Assembly (NCBI GenBank): GCA_051294375.1 | Contig: CM119263.1 | Coordinates: 16,098,532 to 16,162,531, forward strand | Reading direction: 5' to 3' | From: Paraspadella gotoi | Taxonomy: Eukaryota; Chaetognatha | Length of the DNA: 64,000 bases | Program-made: the position numbers and the translations under genes | Shown here: positions 34,101-43,800 of the stretch, piece after piece | Layout: every line of letters begins with the position of its first letter | How positions within the stretch are numbered: position 1 is the stretch's first letter | Notes under the pieces: model-generated | What the model was told of the DNA's origin: nothing | Databases searched by the model: none | Seen by the model: only the letters and a program-made list of their open reading frames with translations

Positions 34101-36170
34101 GTCTCGTCACGTCATGTCATGTCATGTCACGAGAAATACATGTGATAAGGCAGTCACTGCGGCGCAACACATGAATTACCTTTCTTGTTTGCAACACATG
34201 AATTACCGTTCTTGTTTGCTTACATTAGGCAGTCGGTGAGAACGGAACATCGATACTCTCTCGGAAAATTATAATTAGACATATTAACAACGAAAGAATG
34301 GCATAGCCATGCCATACCCTCAAAATAAAAATGTAACGAGAAATATTTTTTACACTTTAAGAATATGCAACCAACGATGAAACCGGTGACATTAACTGTA
34401 AGTGAAATTAAGTTCCCGTTTCGCTTTTCGCCTTGGGCACAAAAAAAAATCATTGCTTGAAGCTGTCGAAATGGCTCACACCAGCTTTTTTTTCTTATTC
34501 CACAGCCGATTACTATTGATGTTTTATCAGCTATTTAAGTAAGTGTAGCAGTACAGCAGATTCACGAACATTCACCATACCTTTTATTGTCTATAAACCC
34601 ATTAGATTACTAAAATTACATTTATATATGTTCGTATATTCTCGATATCGATCCATGTGATTTGGTGAATGGTTCTGATTAACATAAGGCTAAACATGTA
34701 ATATATAATAATATTAAAATGTAAAATATTATGAAATAAGAACATTGCTCAGAAAATATAATTTTGCATTTACCGAATTCTATAGCAATACATTACGTCA
34801 AATAACTGCCAAAACAATTTCCTCTATAGACTTCATTCGTTGATGAATGACAAATTTAGCATGAATTACATTAAAACGAAGCTAAGCTCTGGAGCGAAAG
34901 AATTTTTCTTTCCGAAACTCGTGCATTTTCATTATTTTGATATAAATGCATGGCATTGAGCCTTCATGCTAAGCATGTTAAATTTAATTCAGCTAAAATT
35001 TTTTTATGGATTCGCTCTTATGAAAAAAAAAAGCTTTAAAACGGGAGTTTTTATAATTTAATATTTAATTTTTTTCTTCTCACTTTTCAGTGTATAAATT
35101 GTCTAGAGTATTCGAGGACTATCTATTTCGATTTTAGTGTTCCAATTTTTCAGTCTGTACATCCACTTTAGTTTTTCTAACGATAGCGACCATAGTTTAA
35201 AAAAAACTTTCTCTCGTTTTGTTGTAAATGTTTATCTTTACAGTTTCACGTTTTGGTTTCTCTTTTTTTTCCATTACAACTATCTCGCTTTCATCAAAGA
35301 TCATTTTATATTTTACGATAAAACTAAATGGTCTCTATCGTATCTTGTTCGTAGCATAATTCCTACATTTAATGGCGACGCCGTGTGGCTGAACAAAATG
35401 AATTTTAAAAAAAATTAAACAAAAATGAGAACCAAAAAAAAAAAAAAAAAACAACGCGACGAAAGCATGCGTGTTCCATCAGTAATATTTTTTTTCCAAT
35501 AACCTTTTTTTTTAACAAATTGAAAATTTTTTTTTCACTTTTTTTCCTAAAAAAATCGGGATGTGAAAGATAAAAGATTTCGCCAGCGTTTTTTCCCGCC
35601 TTTTTTTCTTTCACGCTCCTCTCCTCCCCCACCCTCTAAACCCTCTTTCCCCCACCTCATCACCCCCCCCTCCCCCCGCCGTAAAAAGGGAATCCCAAAA
35701 CGACGACCTGGAGGATGCGGCTTCGCAGTCGAGCTCGCGGGGGAGCTTCAGCGGACCGGAGCATTCCCTCGCGACGGGCGGGCGAATGGCGGGAAGAGGA
35801 GGGGGAGAGTCACAGGTGGGCTCGGACATGGAATATGACGGGATCATTGGGCGCAGCCATGCTTGTCACTTTTATTTTTATGCTTGTTGATTTTTGGGGG
35901 GGGTGTTTGTTTGATAAAGTGTTATTTTGGTTTTTTTTTTTATCAATTAACTTAATACTTTTTTAAAATAAAGAACATCTTTAGTTTAGCAGTTTTTTTT
36001 ATTACTTTCTGTTGTCAATTTTAACCTTAATTTGTTAAGATAAAACGATTTTCTTTACTTGTGATTTTTTGTTTCATCTTTTGTTTATTTATTTTTCTAC
36101 TTAGGTGCCAACACGCGGAGTAGGCGGAAACCAAAGACGCGAGCGTCGAATGTCGACAAGTCGCTATTAA
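11263..36170 (+). CDS. RIMBP: RIM-binding protein (RIM-BP), about 39 exons, 5' end unresolved
   Basis: Presynaptic scaffold whose SH3 domains, in known family members, bind proline-rich motifs of RIM and voltage-gated calcium channels. The diagnostic order SH3, FN3 x3, SH3, SH3 is present. Exons, joined in consistent phase: 11263-11843, 12767-12965, 13119-13223, 14293-15108, 15311-15358, 18365-18457, 18534-18610, 18679-18762, 19127-19231, 19309-19449, 19969-20091, 20256-20393, 20482-20692, 20790-21077, 21150-22793, 22878-23074, 23166-23328, 24068-24183, 24282-24459, 24560-24711, 24821-24887, 26843-26983, 27073-27119, 27226-27471, 28100-28375, 28677-28811, 28896-29113, 29224-29555, 29656-29691, 29785-29848, 30380-30524, 30641-30751, 30851-31015, 31334-31460, 31642-31766, 31977-32096, 32325-32436, then 35689-35815 and 36105-36170. 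The product is about 2,700 residues, much longer than usual because of low-complexity insertions. The start codon was not found, and the join into the last two exons is out of phase (see findings). Confidence 0.9.
12767..13223 (+). CDS. RIMBP: RIM-BP exons 12767-12965 and 13119-13223
   Basis: The first exon follows a CT-rich acceptor tract and starts in phase 0. It encodes a Gly/Ala/Thr/Ser-rich segment that includes SVSAPASPLHGQSPLPG. It ends in phase 1 at CCGG, followed by GTCAGA. The second exon starts after CGTCTTAG and ends at GCAG, followed by GTGGGT, also in phase 1. It repeats the theme with SVSARASPHPQG, as if the two exons share a short duplicated motif (ASVSA.ASP). No recognised domain is present. 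The assignment to RIM-BP rests on continuous splice phase, not similarity. Confidence 0.6.
13920..13995. repeat. Short GTGGCCAAA tandem repeat
   Basis: Six to eight units of a 9-12-bp motif (AGTGGCCAAAGTGGCCACAG and variants) in a RIM-BP intron. Confidence 0.7.
14293..15108 (+). CDS. RIMBP: RIM-BP large N-terminal exon of unknown domain
   Basis: An 816-nt exon between a TTCTGGCCTCAG acceptor and a GATG/GTAACG donor, phase 1 at both ends. It is open throughout in one frame, for 272 residues. Its start looks like an amphipathic helix (NAEWQREALRFAVQILLSNL), then a Pro/Phe segment (PTPRPPVPGFW), then acidic, Ser/Thr-rich sequence with no recognisable fold. The exon is GC-rich against AT-rich introns, which supports coding use. 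It connects in phase to the small exon at 15311 or directly to 18365. I do not recognise the helix from the RIM-BP family. It could be lineage-specific, or part of a separate upstream gene if the phase agreement is coincidental. Confidence 0.6.
15311..15358 (+). CDS. RIMBP: Small RIM-BP candidate exon
   Basis: A 48-nt segment between AATTCAG and GTGAGT, phase 1 at both ends, so it can be included or skipped without changing the frame. It encodes DEARGFIFSPLQFQDP. The donor is a perfect consensus. The evidence is splice-site quality and phase only. Confidence 0.45.
15778..16067. other. Assembly gap (290 N)
   Basis: Other gaps: 1467-1491 and 11267-11291 (25 N each), 19623-19632 and 49151-49160 (10 N each). 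Confidence 1.
17805..17905 (+). repeat. Candidate tRNA-derived SINE head
   Basis: Contains GGCTGGTTAAGCGTCCC (A-box-like) and, 40 bp on, GAGCTAGAATCCCGG (B-box-like). The stretch stands out by GC content in an AT-rich RIM-BP intron. No folded cloverleaf was verified and no tail was identified. Confidence 0.3.
18365..19449 (+). CDS. RIMBP: RIM-BP Ala/Gln-rich helical block, five exons before SH3-I
   Basis: Exons 18365-18457, 18534-18610, 18679-18762, 19127-19231 and 19309-19449 join in phase. The first encodes a helix-like segment (LIGDLTNKIKALSSNINEA). The next ones are strongly Ala/Gln-rich (AQAQVQLAQAQAQ, QQQAIAAAALAAAQAN) and could form a coiled coil or long helix in the position where vertebrate RIM-BPs carry coiled-coil sequence. 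The last is Thr/Met/Pro/Gln-rich. Its donor must be GC type (CCCAAG, then GCAGGC), because no in-frame GT donor precedes the SH3 exon. A 10-N gap lies in the following intron. Confidence 0.75.
19969..20393 (+). CDS. RIMBP: RIM-BP SH3 domain I
   Basis: Two exons (19969-20091 and 20256-20393) encode a complete SH3 domain. It opens with VYIAKYNYDPFRFSPN (the ALYDY-like strand), continues with AELCINAGDYIFVVGEMDE, and after the intron has DGFFDGETMDGRRGLVPSNF. The phase-0 intron falls between the MDE and DGFF motifs. SH3 domains of RIM-BP bind PxxP ligands. The aromatic and acidic ligand-groove positions (Y.YDP, GE.DEDGFF, P.NF) are conserved. A degenerate copy of a dispersed 60-80-bp repeat sits in the intron at about 20142-20207. 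The domain is followed by DLVTVKNMIARLTQAQ, a short helix-like linker. Confidence 0.95.
20142..20207 (+). repeat. Degenerate short dispersed repeat in RIM-BP intron
   Basis: TGTCCAAAGTTAGCGGCAAG, then TTGAATGAATGAATAATTAT, aligning to the same family with about 80% identity by eye. Confidence 0.55.
20482..21077 (+). CDS. RIMBP: RIM-BP linker exons between SH3-I and the PGQ repeat
   Basis: Exons 20482-20692 and 20790-21077 join in phase 1. The first is Ala/Thr/Gln-rich. The second opens with a charged heptad-like stretch (ETEKEQMLAQQLQEAQNRIK) that could be a short coiled coil, then a Gln/Pro segment and a Ser/Thr/Val-rich segment. No catalytic or globular domain is visible. Together they tether SH3-I to the repeat exon downstream. 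Confidence 0.85.
21150..22793 (+). CDS. RIMBP: RIM-BP giant PGQ-repeat exon (548 residues)
   Basis: A single 1,644-nt exon, open throughout, phase 1 at both ends. From about 21290 to 22180 it encodes some 35-40 imperfect tandem units built on QPGQQPL (7-8 residues; 21-24 bp at DNA level, typically CAACCTGGGCAACAACCA). The rest is Gln/Gly/Thr/Ser/Pro-rich without strict periodicity. Hydrophobic and charged residues are almost absent, so the segment should be disordered. The DNA repeats are diverged enough to rule out a simple assembly expansion of the whole block, but unit number may still be misassembled. It sits between SH3-I and the first FN3 domain, where family members normally have a much shorter variable linker. 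Confidence 0.9.
22878..26983 (+). CDS. RIMBP: RIM-BP three fibronectin type III domains
   Basis: FN3-1 is in 22878-23074 and 23166-23328 (VPAPSSIQLERQ, VICWQPP, GYQ then ILVNKEI, RVSIKT). FN3-2 is in 24068-24183 and 24282-24459 (KATISWMPG, IIYVNNK, HKISVRAKP). FN3-3 is in 24560-24711, 24821-24887 and the start of 26843-26983 (PPEPPTNITVTAG, LLIAWIPV, VTGYAIYCDGRQ, RQVTIRTMVRG). The Trp of strand B and the Y-x-V/I strand-C patterns are intact. FN3 arrays of RIM-BP contact other active-zone proteins. The first internal intron uses a GC donor (CAG, then GCGAGT at 23075). The intron before the last piece is nearly 2 kb. Confidence 0.92.
24888..26842. other. RIM-BP intron, AT-rich
   Basis: About 1.95 kb of AT-rich sequence splitting FN3-3. 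No exon or repeat recognised. Confidence 0.6.
27073..28375 (+). CDS. RIMBP: RIM-BP 14-residue repeat and glycine-zipper exons
   Basis: Exons 27073-27119, 27226-27471 and 28100-28375 join in phase 0. The middle one encodes about four and a half units of a 14-residue repeat of the form LKNPQxMASGLGEx. The third contains a dense small-residue segment (GGIASGISGGVAGTMGG continuing with GAVGGAMGSAMG), then a run of 12 Gln (CAA/CAG mix), then PGMPPGQQG. I know of no such modules in described RIM-BPs. The first could form an amphipathic helix; the second has GxxxG spacing like glycine zippers. Exon status is supported by phase, splice sites and GC content. Confidence 0.8.
27472..28099. other. RIM-BP intron, AT-rich
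   Basis: 628 bp with no recognisable feature apart from a C-rich tract near 27895. Confidence 0.6.
28677..30524 (+). CDS. RIMBP: RIM-BP Gly/Pro-rich linker between FN3 and SH3-II
   Basis: Six exons (28677-28811, 28896-29113, 29224-29555, 29656-29691, 29785-29848, 30380-30524) join through phases 0, 0, 2, 1, 1, 2, 0. They encode a disordered Gly/Pro/Gln segment with short ordered-looking patches: RKYPDEFDGIRASGDD, PQIEITNDGHETLG, and a basic RTGSRSGKDGKPHREFSPRR. The Pro/Arg-rich patches are potential SH3 ligands, including for the protein's own SH3 domains; that is inference. The 36- and 64-nt exons are short but well bounded. Confidence 0.85.
30641..31015 (+). CDS. RIMBP: RIM-BP SH3 domain II
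   Basis: Exons 30641-30751 and 30851-31015. The first carries VRVFVALFDYDPYTMSPNP and EELAFK. The second has EGEYIKVFGDKDADGFFRGE, HGLIPCNMVSEV and a tail. The motif GLIPCNMVSEV is characteristic of the second SH3 of RIM-BPs. Without splicing at 31016 the frame runs only 7 more codons to a TAA (31037-31039), just before a GAAT/GAAA microsatellite. An intron-retained transcript would therefore end after SH3-II. The standard splice is GTGGCG to the acceptor at 31333. Confidence 0.95.
31060..31205. repeat. GAAT, GAAA and GGAA compound microsatellite
   Basis: GAAT units run into GAAA and then GGAA, immediately after a potential in-frame stop in RIM-BP. Confidence 0.95.
31334..32096 (+). CDS. RIMBP: RIM-BP linker and SH3 domain III
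   Basis: Exon 31334-31460 is a Gly/Arg/His-rich linker. Exons 31642-31766 and 31977-32096 hold SH3-III: KVRKMVALYDYDPQELSPNV, AELSFRTGDILHVFGEMDED, GFFLGELHGNKGLVPSNFL. All ligand-groove signatures are present (ALYDYDP, the ED..F segment, PSNF). The intron splits the domain after NVDAE. The third SH3 is the most canonical of the three. Confidence 0.95.
32325..36170 (+). CDS. RIMBP: RIM-BP C-terminal exons (model uncertain)
   Basis: Exon 32325-32436 (EMSQPGSGPIGG onward) is firm and ends in phase 1. After a 3.25-kb intron containing a transposon-like element, 35689-35815 reads ESQNDDLEDAASQSSSRG onward in the plausible frame. It joins in phase 0 to 36105-36170, ending in RRERRMSTSRY and TAA at 36168-36170. 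However, the junction from 32436 to 35689 needs an upstream phase of 2, not 1. Either a small exon is missed, or the C-terminus uses another frame. Splicing 32436 directly to 36105 is in phase and gives a basic tail ending at about 36270. Confidence 0.55.
32773..33480. mobile_element. MITE with 34-bp terminal inverted repeats and TA target duplication (Tc1/mariner-like)
   Basis: The 34-bp ends CCCCGTGTCCGTTCGCGAGT... (32773-32806) and its inverted partner (33447-33480, ending GGACACGGGG) differ at one or two bases. TA flanks both sides (32771-32772, 33481-33482). The 708-bp interior is AT-rich with no frame. Its two halves resemble each other as an internal tandem duplication (GTGTTCTTGATTG... 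near 32947 and ATGTTCTTGACTG... near 33130). It lies in the last large intron of RIM-BP. Confidence 0.8.
33483..35688. other. Rest of the large RIM-BP C-terminal intron
   Basis: AT-rich. Holds ATGTC repeats near 34105-34130 and a 28-bp tandem duplication (CAACACATGAATTACC... at about 34163-34220). A small exon may be missed here. Confidence 0.5.
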
Positions 36171-36996
36171 AAAAAAACAAAAGACACCCAATCCGTCGTC
36201 GGAGATTTCTTTATCGCCGGACGGGCGAAGAAAAAAAAATCGTTGAAAACAAACAATTCCGGCGGAATTGACGTCTCGACGACCGGAGTCGGAATTTATT
36301 TCATCGACAAAAAACAATTTTGACGCCTGGCAACTTTTTCTCATTCGCAATTCGACTTGTCAAAAAACTCGCATCGCAGTCCGGGAAATCTGGACGAAGA
36401 TCGCACGATTAACGCCTGTTTTTATTACTTCGTTTTTTAATCTTTCCGGACCGCCCATTTGTGACAAATACTTTCGGAAAACTTCCCTTTCATCCACTCC
36501 CGCTTTAATATACAATTTTATCGGAAATTATGAAAAAAAAATCTATTTTTCATTTTTGCGTGAAGTTGTTACGTTTCCCCAATTTGTGCAAATTTGTGTT
36601 TTAACATTTTTAATTAGGGAACCAGTCGAAAATATTCTCTTTTTTTTTTAAATCTGAACTCTGTTTTGCGTCTTCACCCTTACGATTCGTGCGTTGTGAT
36701 TTGTAAAGCCGTCTCCCGAAACTCGATGTCCAAATATGGCGAGTCTCGCTTGCGAATCCGCCCACCGACCTCCGCTAACAAGCGGTCTCTTTTTATTTGC
36801 CCGTGACTTCTCTTCTCATTTCCTCCGCGCTGCCGTCAGTAATGCTTTTTTATCCTTTTATATTTCTTATTGTGTGAGCGTGAAACTGAAAATTCACACG
36901 TCGTTTACGCCCTACTAGTCTTTCTCAAACCTTTTTGAAAGAAGCAAAAGAAATTGTCATTGTAAAGGTATTTCTCTCTCGCTTTTTGTCTTTCTG

Positions 36997-37072
<76 letters not shown>

Positions 37073-40000
37073 TTTTTCTTTTCTTCACTTTCTTTCTTTC
37101 TCTCTTTATTTCTTTATTTTTACTCTTGTCTTTCTTTCTCTCTTTCTTTCTCATTTTTCCTTCAGTCTTGAATTCCTTATCTCTTAATTTTCCTTTCACT
37201 TTTTCTTTCTTTCTCTTCCTTTCCATTTTTATCTATTTTCTCTTTCTCTCCTTTTTCTCTTTCCACGACGAGCTGCAGTATTCCTTGATGCGAGATAAGT
37301 TGGTGCTACATTCTCCACGAATATATATATATATATATATAAATATATAAAGAATACTACCTTGTTTCGAATCCACATTGCCTAAAAAAGAGTGCGACTC
37401 TGGTCCCCGCCAGTCTCCACGGTCTTCCGTTATTGCACCTTAAGAAGTTGTCGAGTGTAAACAAATAAAATAGACAATCGATATAGTTTTTTTAACCATA
37501 TTGGCTTTACGGAGTGTATGCTATATTTTTTCACAGCATCCTATTCGAAAATAAAAACAAATCTCGCCTCAACAGTCAAACCCAAAATCGGTTCAGTGCC
37601 GATTCGTTCGATTTGATACGAATCGCTCTTTCCCTTTAACCCTCAATGTGATCGTGACAGACCTCTCCCGCCCCCCTGTTTTCGTCGTTCACTCTTTTCT
37701 TAGCCCCAGGGTTAAACCTTTAACGTTTTTTATAATATTTATATACACTTTTAGAGAGAAATTTGAGAAATTTTTAAAATCCTACTTTTAATTGGACGGA
37801 ATAAAATTCTCTTTTTAGAAATTAACCCTGGGTGTTTGCGAATTTTCAATAACTGATTAAAACAGTGGTGATGCACTTTTGCCAAAGTATCACACCAAAG
37901 CATGTTTTTTCTATTGAAAAATTATTACAAACATTTTATTTCTTTACCCATTTTTGTTAGAAAACTAATGAGTATTTATTTGTTTTTTCACAGTGAAATA
38001 CATTCTACAAAAATTCTAGAAAGTTAAAAAAAAAAAGCAAGGAAACGATATTTTTGTAGGCTCAAACTCCAACTTGTTTCCATAACCACATTATTTTTAT
38101 ATCGACTCTTGCCGACGGTATTGCTCCACGGCCGTACATGTATTTCATCAAATCGAATCTCCAGACAGATCAGGTCACGCGCGATATCAGTTGGACCCTC
38201 TTTTAATCCTTCTCCCCGACACCTTTCTACCATTTTTATACCTTCTTATTTGAATCGTTCCGGTTGAGATCGACTGCGTAAGAAAGGCTGCATCTTCCTG
38301 TCGTATTTTGGTAGGAATAAATAAAAACACAAAGGCTGGATTTTTTTTTTCTTTCATTATTTTTTTCGAGTGTCCTTTCAATTTCATTGCTTTCTATTTT
38401 GTACGGAGGAAAAAAAAATATTACTTGGTTTTATCGTGAAGAATTTAAATTTTTTTCGAAGATTGTAACCAGCTGCTTGTGCCAAATTTAATAACCTGAA
38501 TTTGTTTCGATTTTTTTTTATCTCCGATCGCAACAAAAACTCATATCAAGCTTTTTAAGAATTAATCCGGAGGTTCACAGTGATTGCTAAAAAGATTAAA
38601 CAAAATTAATAACTATTGATTATTAACGTTTGTTTGGATAACTCGGATTATTAACGAATGGTAGTTCCACGAAAAAAAATGTATCAAATTGAAATTTTTT
38701 TTTTTAGATTGCCCGATTCTGCGGTACAGTGCATAATTAAATCTACAGTGGGTGATGCAAAATCTACAGTAGATAAAACAAGTAAAAAGGAGCCTCCCCT
38801 GTTTGACGTCCGTCATATGAGATGATTTCTACTTTGTGGCATAATTTAGGACAATGTCATGTCATGTCATTTTTTTCACCGATTCATGAAGGTCGTGTCA
38901 ACCTTTTCGAACCTCATATATATTTTTTGACGGTGCTGCATTGTTTTATGGCGCACAGGATATTCGACTTAGATTCAAATAAATAACCTATTGATTCTCT
39001 CTCTACAAAAAAACATACATTTAAAAAAAATTATCGAGAACATTTTTCTGGTAAAAATATCGATCCTTTTTTTTCTGTGGACGCCTTTTCTCGTCGTCGC
39101 AGATTTTTTTTAACGTATATTATTTTATAACTGGATTTATCGCCATATGTATACTAAAAGTAATATTTACTTTATTTGTTTTAAACTAATAATACGCGCT
39201 AGATTTCGATAGGAAAATATTTCGTCTTTTTTCTACAATGCGTAATTATGGCATTAATAATTGAAGTGCTAGAAGATACATTTTTCAGTTAACATCGCAA
39301 CCTTTTCCTGTCTTTCATTATTATAACCTTTTACTAGTTCTCGCTCCTTCTCATGAAAATTATTTATTTATTTGTAAAACGTCATTCATTGCTTACAACG
39401 ATGGTAATGGTTTCTATTGTATAACCAAGTAAATGTTTTTTAAGAAGCCGTATGATTATGACAGGTAGCAGTAACAACTTTCAAATACAAACTTTTTTTA
39501 ACTACGCAGATTGCTTGGGTACAGTTGGTTTAAAATTTTCGTAACCTTTTAAATGGACGCAATGACATAGTTGAAGTTGTCGTCACTGTTTATTCCTTTA
39601 CCTCGTTTGTTTCCTTAATCATTCGTTTTCTTACAGTAAAAAGTTTTGTAGTGCTCGTTTTCAAACCTCTTTGGCTTTTCACGCGAGCAATCTTTTACTT
39701 CGTGAAGAAAACGTCTGTGATAAGAGTAAACCTAAAAATTGTCGCAAATGTAAAACAGTGATTCAACGAAGCGTTTAATTTAAAAAAAAGTAATTAAGTA
39801 AGGATATTCTAATCTTTCTTATGCTTTAAGTCAATGTTATGTGCTTGAATAAAGATAAGCGTGACAACTCTACCCAAATCGCTATTTAAGACGTCATCAT
39901 GGATATCATCGTGTTTGTTAATTCGTTTCTATACCATTTTTATATTTTACAATGCGTTTGCTTTATTTACCAAACCTAATTTTTTATTGGGTGTAGATGT

Positions 40001-40863
40001 GACGGCATTTGCTGTTAATTTACATTTAATATTTTGAATCGTTTTTTTATCTTAATATTTTACCAAATTCAAAATTTAAAAGCCACGTTTAATTACAAAG
40101 TATATTTCCACCTGTGATCATCTGTGCTGTCATACCCATAGTTCATAATATTTATTATACATTGACAATACCATAGTGTACAGGTCGTAGTTTATATGAT
40201 ACAGTAATAATATGTGTAATATTGTAATATTATGATGTTGTTTATAATTGCATAATAAGCATCAAATTTCACAATAACAGTACTATAACCATCGAATTTT
40301 ATCATTTAAGGTTTTGAAATTATAAATAAAGTAACTATTATTACGATTTATTCTTTTTTTTTCCTATTTTTTTAAATCCAGATAAGTAGCGTAAATTCTA
40401 TTATCTAGCTGTTTCAATCCTATATTTTACAAGATATACGTATTGAACAAAAATAAACTTCAAAAGCGGATTAAAACCTGAAATTGTCTAGATATTTGTC
40501 GTAAGTTTAACTTTATTGAGAATCTAAATTAGATAAGATATAATGTTTGCCAAAGGTGTCCGTTAGAAAATAACAAACAGATAAATATCGCGAATATCCA
40601 CGATTAGGGGAGGCAATGAGTTTCTGGTTCCTGGTTCTGGTTTTAATAACGCGCGGGTTTGAGAGGAAAAACAAACAAAAAATGTTTGCGCTGATATTTG
40701 TTTGATCACGACTTCCTGTTCACCTCATCACTTGGCTTCTCGAAGACGGACAGAATTTTCCGCTGGCGCTGCCATTTTTTTTCGCTTAGTCATTATAGGC
40801 TTATTTCGAAATCTAATCGAACAAATTGAATATGATGGAACATTTACTTTAATATATATTGAA
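36171..40863. other. Intergenic region between RIM-BP and the GPCR
   Basis: Probable RIM-BP 3' untranslated sequence, a TTTC microsatellite (36995-37160) and an AT tract (37321-37340). An AATAAA near 37463 could be a poly(A) signal. Otherwise AT-rich, with no gene seen. Confidence 0.6.
36995..37160. repeat. TTTC microsatellite
   Basis: Long near-perfect TTTC array in the putative 3' flank of RIM-BP. Confidence 0.95.
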
Positions 40864-43800
40864 ATGATGGAAAACTCAAGCCTCTTTTCAATCGCAGAAG
40901 AAGAGGTACTGTCCGAGTGATGATTATGATGAGATGAGATCGAAATTTTGTAAGTACCAAAAAAAAAACGTGAAGAACGTGAAGAACTAACTAAAACTTA
41001 TTCTGCTCATTTATGCTTACCAAAATTATTATATCGAAAGTATCATAAATATCGTAAATTAATCAATAATCATGGTTTCCAGGCGCAAGAAAGAGATTGG
41101 TCGGGTCACGAAGAATTCTTGCGGAGCGTTGCCATGGGGATTGCGATTTTTGGAACTATTGGTGGGTGAGGTTACTCGTAAGGAAATGGCCACTTGGGGG
41201 GGAGGGGAAAGCACAAATTGTAACTTGGCTGTCGAAATTAAGTCTTTTCACCAATCAACTTTTTTTTTTATGTTCGTCCACTCACCCTACACCCTCGACC
41301 GCCAATAGGTAACGCCATCTCCTTCGTGGTTTGGGTAAGGATCTCGCGCTCCCCCACCTCCGTCAACGCCAATCGACGAGGCTCAACTGGTTGGGTTTAC
41401 CTCGCCACTCTCTCCGTCTCCGACACACTTACCCTCTGGACCTACGTGCTCGCCTCGTTCACGTTTTCCGGGTAAGTAAAATTCGACTGATCCTTCCTCG
41501 AGGATATTTTCCATTTTTTGCTCGAAGGGAAAAACGTATTGCCATTTTTCGTTTTGTTGACAAGGTATTTGGAATGCCCCAAAGTCAAAGTTTCCGGCGA
41601 CGCATGTCGATTTATTTATTTTTTCCTCAACGCAACATTTATGTACTCTTCGTTCGTGGTCGTCGCTATGACTACGGGTGAGAATTACAGGGTTTTTTTT
41701 TTCTTGGTACAATTCTCGGTATATTTTTGTAAATTTTTGTAAATTGATCTTTCGGTGTTTTCTCCTTTCTTTCTATGCAATTTAACCTTCTCTCGTTTTT
41801 TTCTTTTCCTTTCTTCCTTTCTTCCTGCCTTTATCCCTTTTTTTCTTTTCTTTTCGGCTCAACCGTAGATCGCCTTCTATCGATTCTGCGTCCCTTTCGT
41901 CACCTCGAAAATCACGTTCGATCTTGGAGAATTCTCTTGGTTGGCATCTTCGCTGTCGCCGCCATTTGGTGAGCAAAGTTTAGAATAATCAATCAATCTT
42001 TCAATCAATTAATTAGTCAATGCAACATTAAACCCAAAAATCAAATGCTTCACAAAATAGATTTTAGACGATACAATCAACTCAATCAATCGATCAATCT
42101 AGCGTTCCGCCATCGTTGTACGCATTCGCCGATTCGGACGGGCTCTGCTTCTACCCTCGACGTGAGACTCAACAACCGCTGGGATTTCGTCTCGACGAGA
42201 ACGAGACCTGCTCCAAAGAGGAAGAGGAGGTGGGTTCGAGTCTCGGGGGCTGCGCCGCTCTCCCTTCCCTCCCGGCCTCCAAGTGTCTCGATCTCGCGGC
42301 GCTAAATTCGACGACGGCGGCGCCGGAAAACTCAGGATTAGGCGGCGTCGGCGCCGGTTTCGAAGTTCCTCAATTGATCTACATTTACGACATGGTCATT
42401 CTTAACGTTTTCTACGCTTTTCTACCCATCGTGCTCGTCTGCTCGCTAAACGCCGTCGTAAGTCGTTTGGTTTTTATTGTTTAGTTTGAATGTTTGTTTT
42501 GCTTCGTTTGTTAGTTTTTTCATTCATAATAACGAGGCCTATGTAAGTTACAACAGATTTGTTTTGCTTTTCCAGATGATAACTCAGTTGGTGAAGAACG
42601 AGCGCGATTACCATGCCAATTCGTTAGACGCTCTCTGCACCGTCAGTACTTTCGGGTTGAACAGACGAGGTAAGAAATGTGATTTCAAGAAGAAAGAAAA
42701 CGTTTTAAACATTATTCCAAAGGCATCAATTCTTTTGTTTGTCCCAGTTTTCCCTCCGTATCAGAGAGAGATGCGCCTCTTTCGGGCGAGCGCGGTTCTG
42801 CTCAGCATCTCCGTCACGTTTGTTCTCCTCGTTCTGCCCTGGTGCGTCGTACAGGTACTTTGAATGTCACCATGTCAGTCCTTAAAAATTGAGGAGGTAA
42901 GTCGCCTCAGGTTTATGAGTGCGTCTTTCGGAAACATTTACGCACGAAATTGAGTAATGTCACAGTTAAAAAGCTGTGACTCTTTATTTCACTATACGGT
43001 CTACAATATTTGATAGAGTTATGCGCAACGCGCCGAGGATAGCCCTGGTGATACCCGCGGGCGCGGGGTATCTCACCAACTGGCCGTAGGGGGCTGCGGA
43101 CCCTCAGTGACCGCCTCCTGTCATGCATGTTTTATTACCGGCCCGTCAATTAGCCAGAACCGGGATACCCAGGGATGAACCGGGACGCCACGGATGGCAA
43201 TGAGATGATTTTAGCCTGCCTTCAGCATGAGACGAAGGGCTGAGGACGGACTGCGTCAGCAAGCTTTAAGTCTTGCTGCCACAGGATCCCCCACCAGGCT
43301 TCTCCACAGGGCCTTCAACCTGAGGAGATGTTCTGAGAGAAGTTTTGATCTCATTGCCATTAGTGAGAGCAGGCGGTGCGCGGCGCGACCGAGCGAAGGC
43401 GAGCGATCTGGGCGTACAGAGAATAGGGCATAGGCGTGATATGCATACCCTAAGCGTGTTCGATAATAGGGTCTCACCATGTATGGCAACGGCGGAGCGA
43501 AGCCTGTTGCATACCGGGGCGCGAGTATCTCACAACTGAGCCCGTAAGGGGCTGCCGGGACCCTCAGTGACCGCCTCCTGTCACTGGGCATTTTATACGG
43601 CACCGTCACATTTAAGCAGAACGGGCATACCCACGGATTAGAACCCGGACGCACGGATGGAATGAAGATGATTTAGGGCCTGCTCAGCCATTGAGACGAG
43701 GACTGCAGCGACGGACAGCAGCTGAGGCAGCTTTAAGTCTTGCTTCCACAGAGTTGTTTTTTTTTTTTTATAAATTCGACGTTGTAAGCGGAACCAATGA

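Noticed and set aside
36735-36918. 60-codon frame after RIM-BP
   Set aside because: Lies in probable 3' untranslated sequence, with no splice context or similarity.
43227-43654. Open frames on both strands in the GC-rich repeat
   Set aside because: The sequence is a duplicated non-coding repeat with indels between copies; frames are not conserved.
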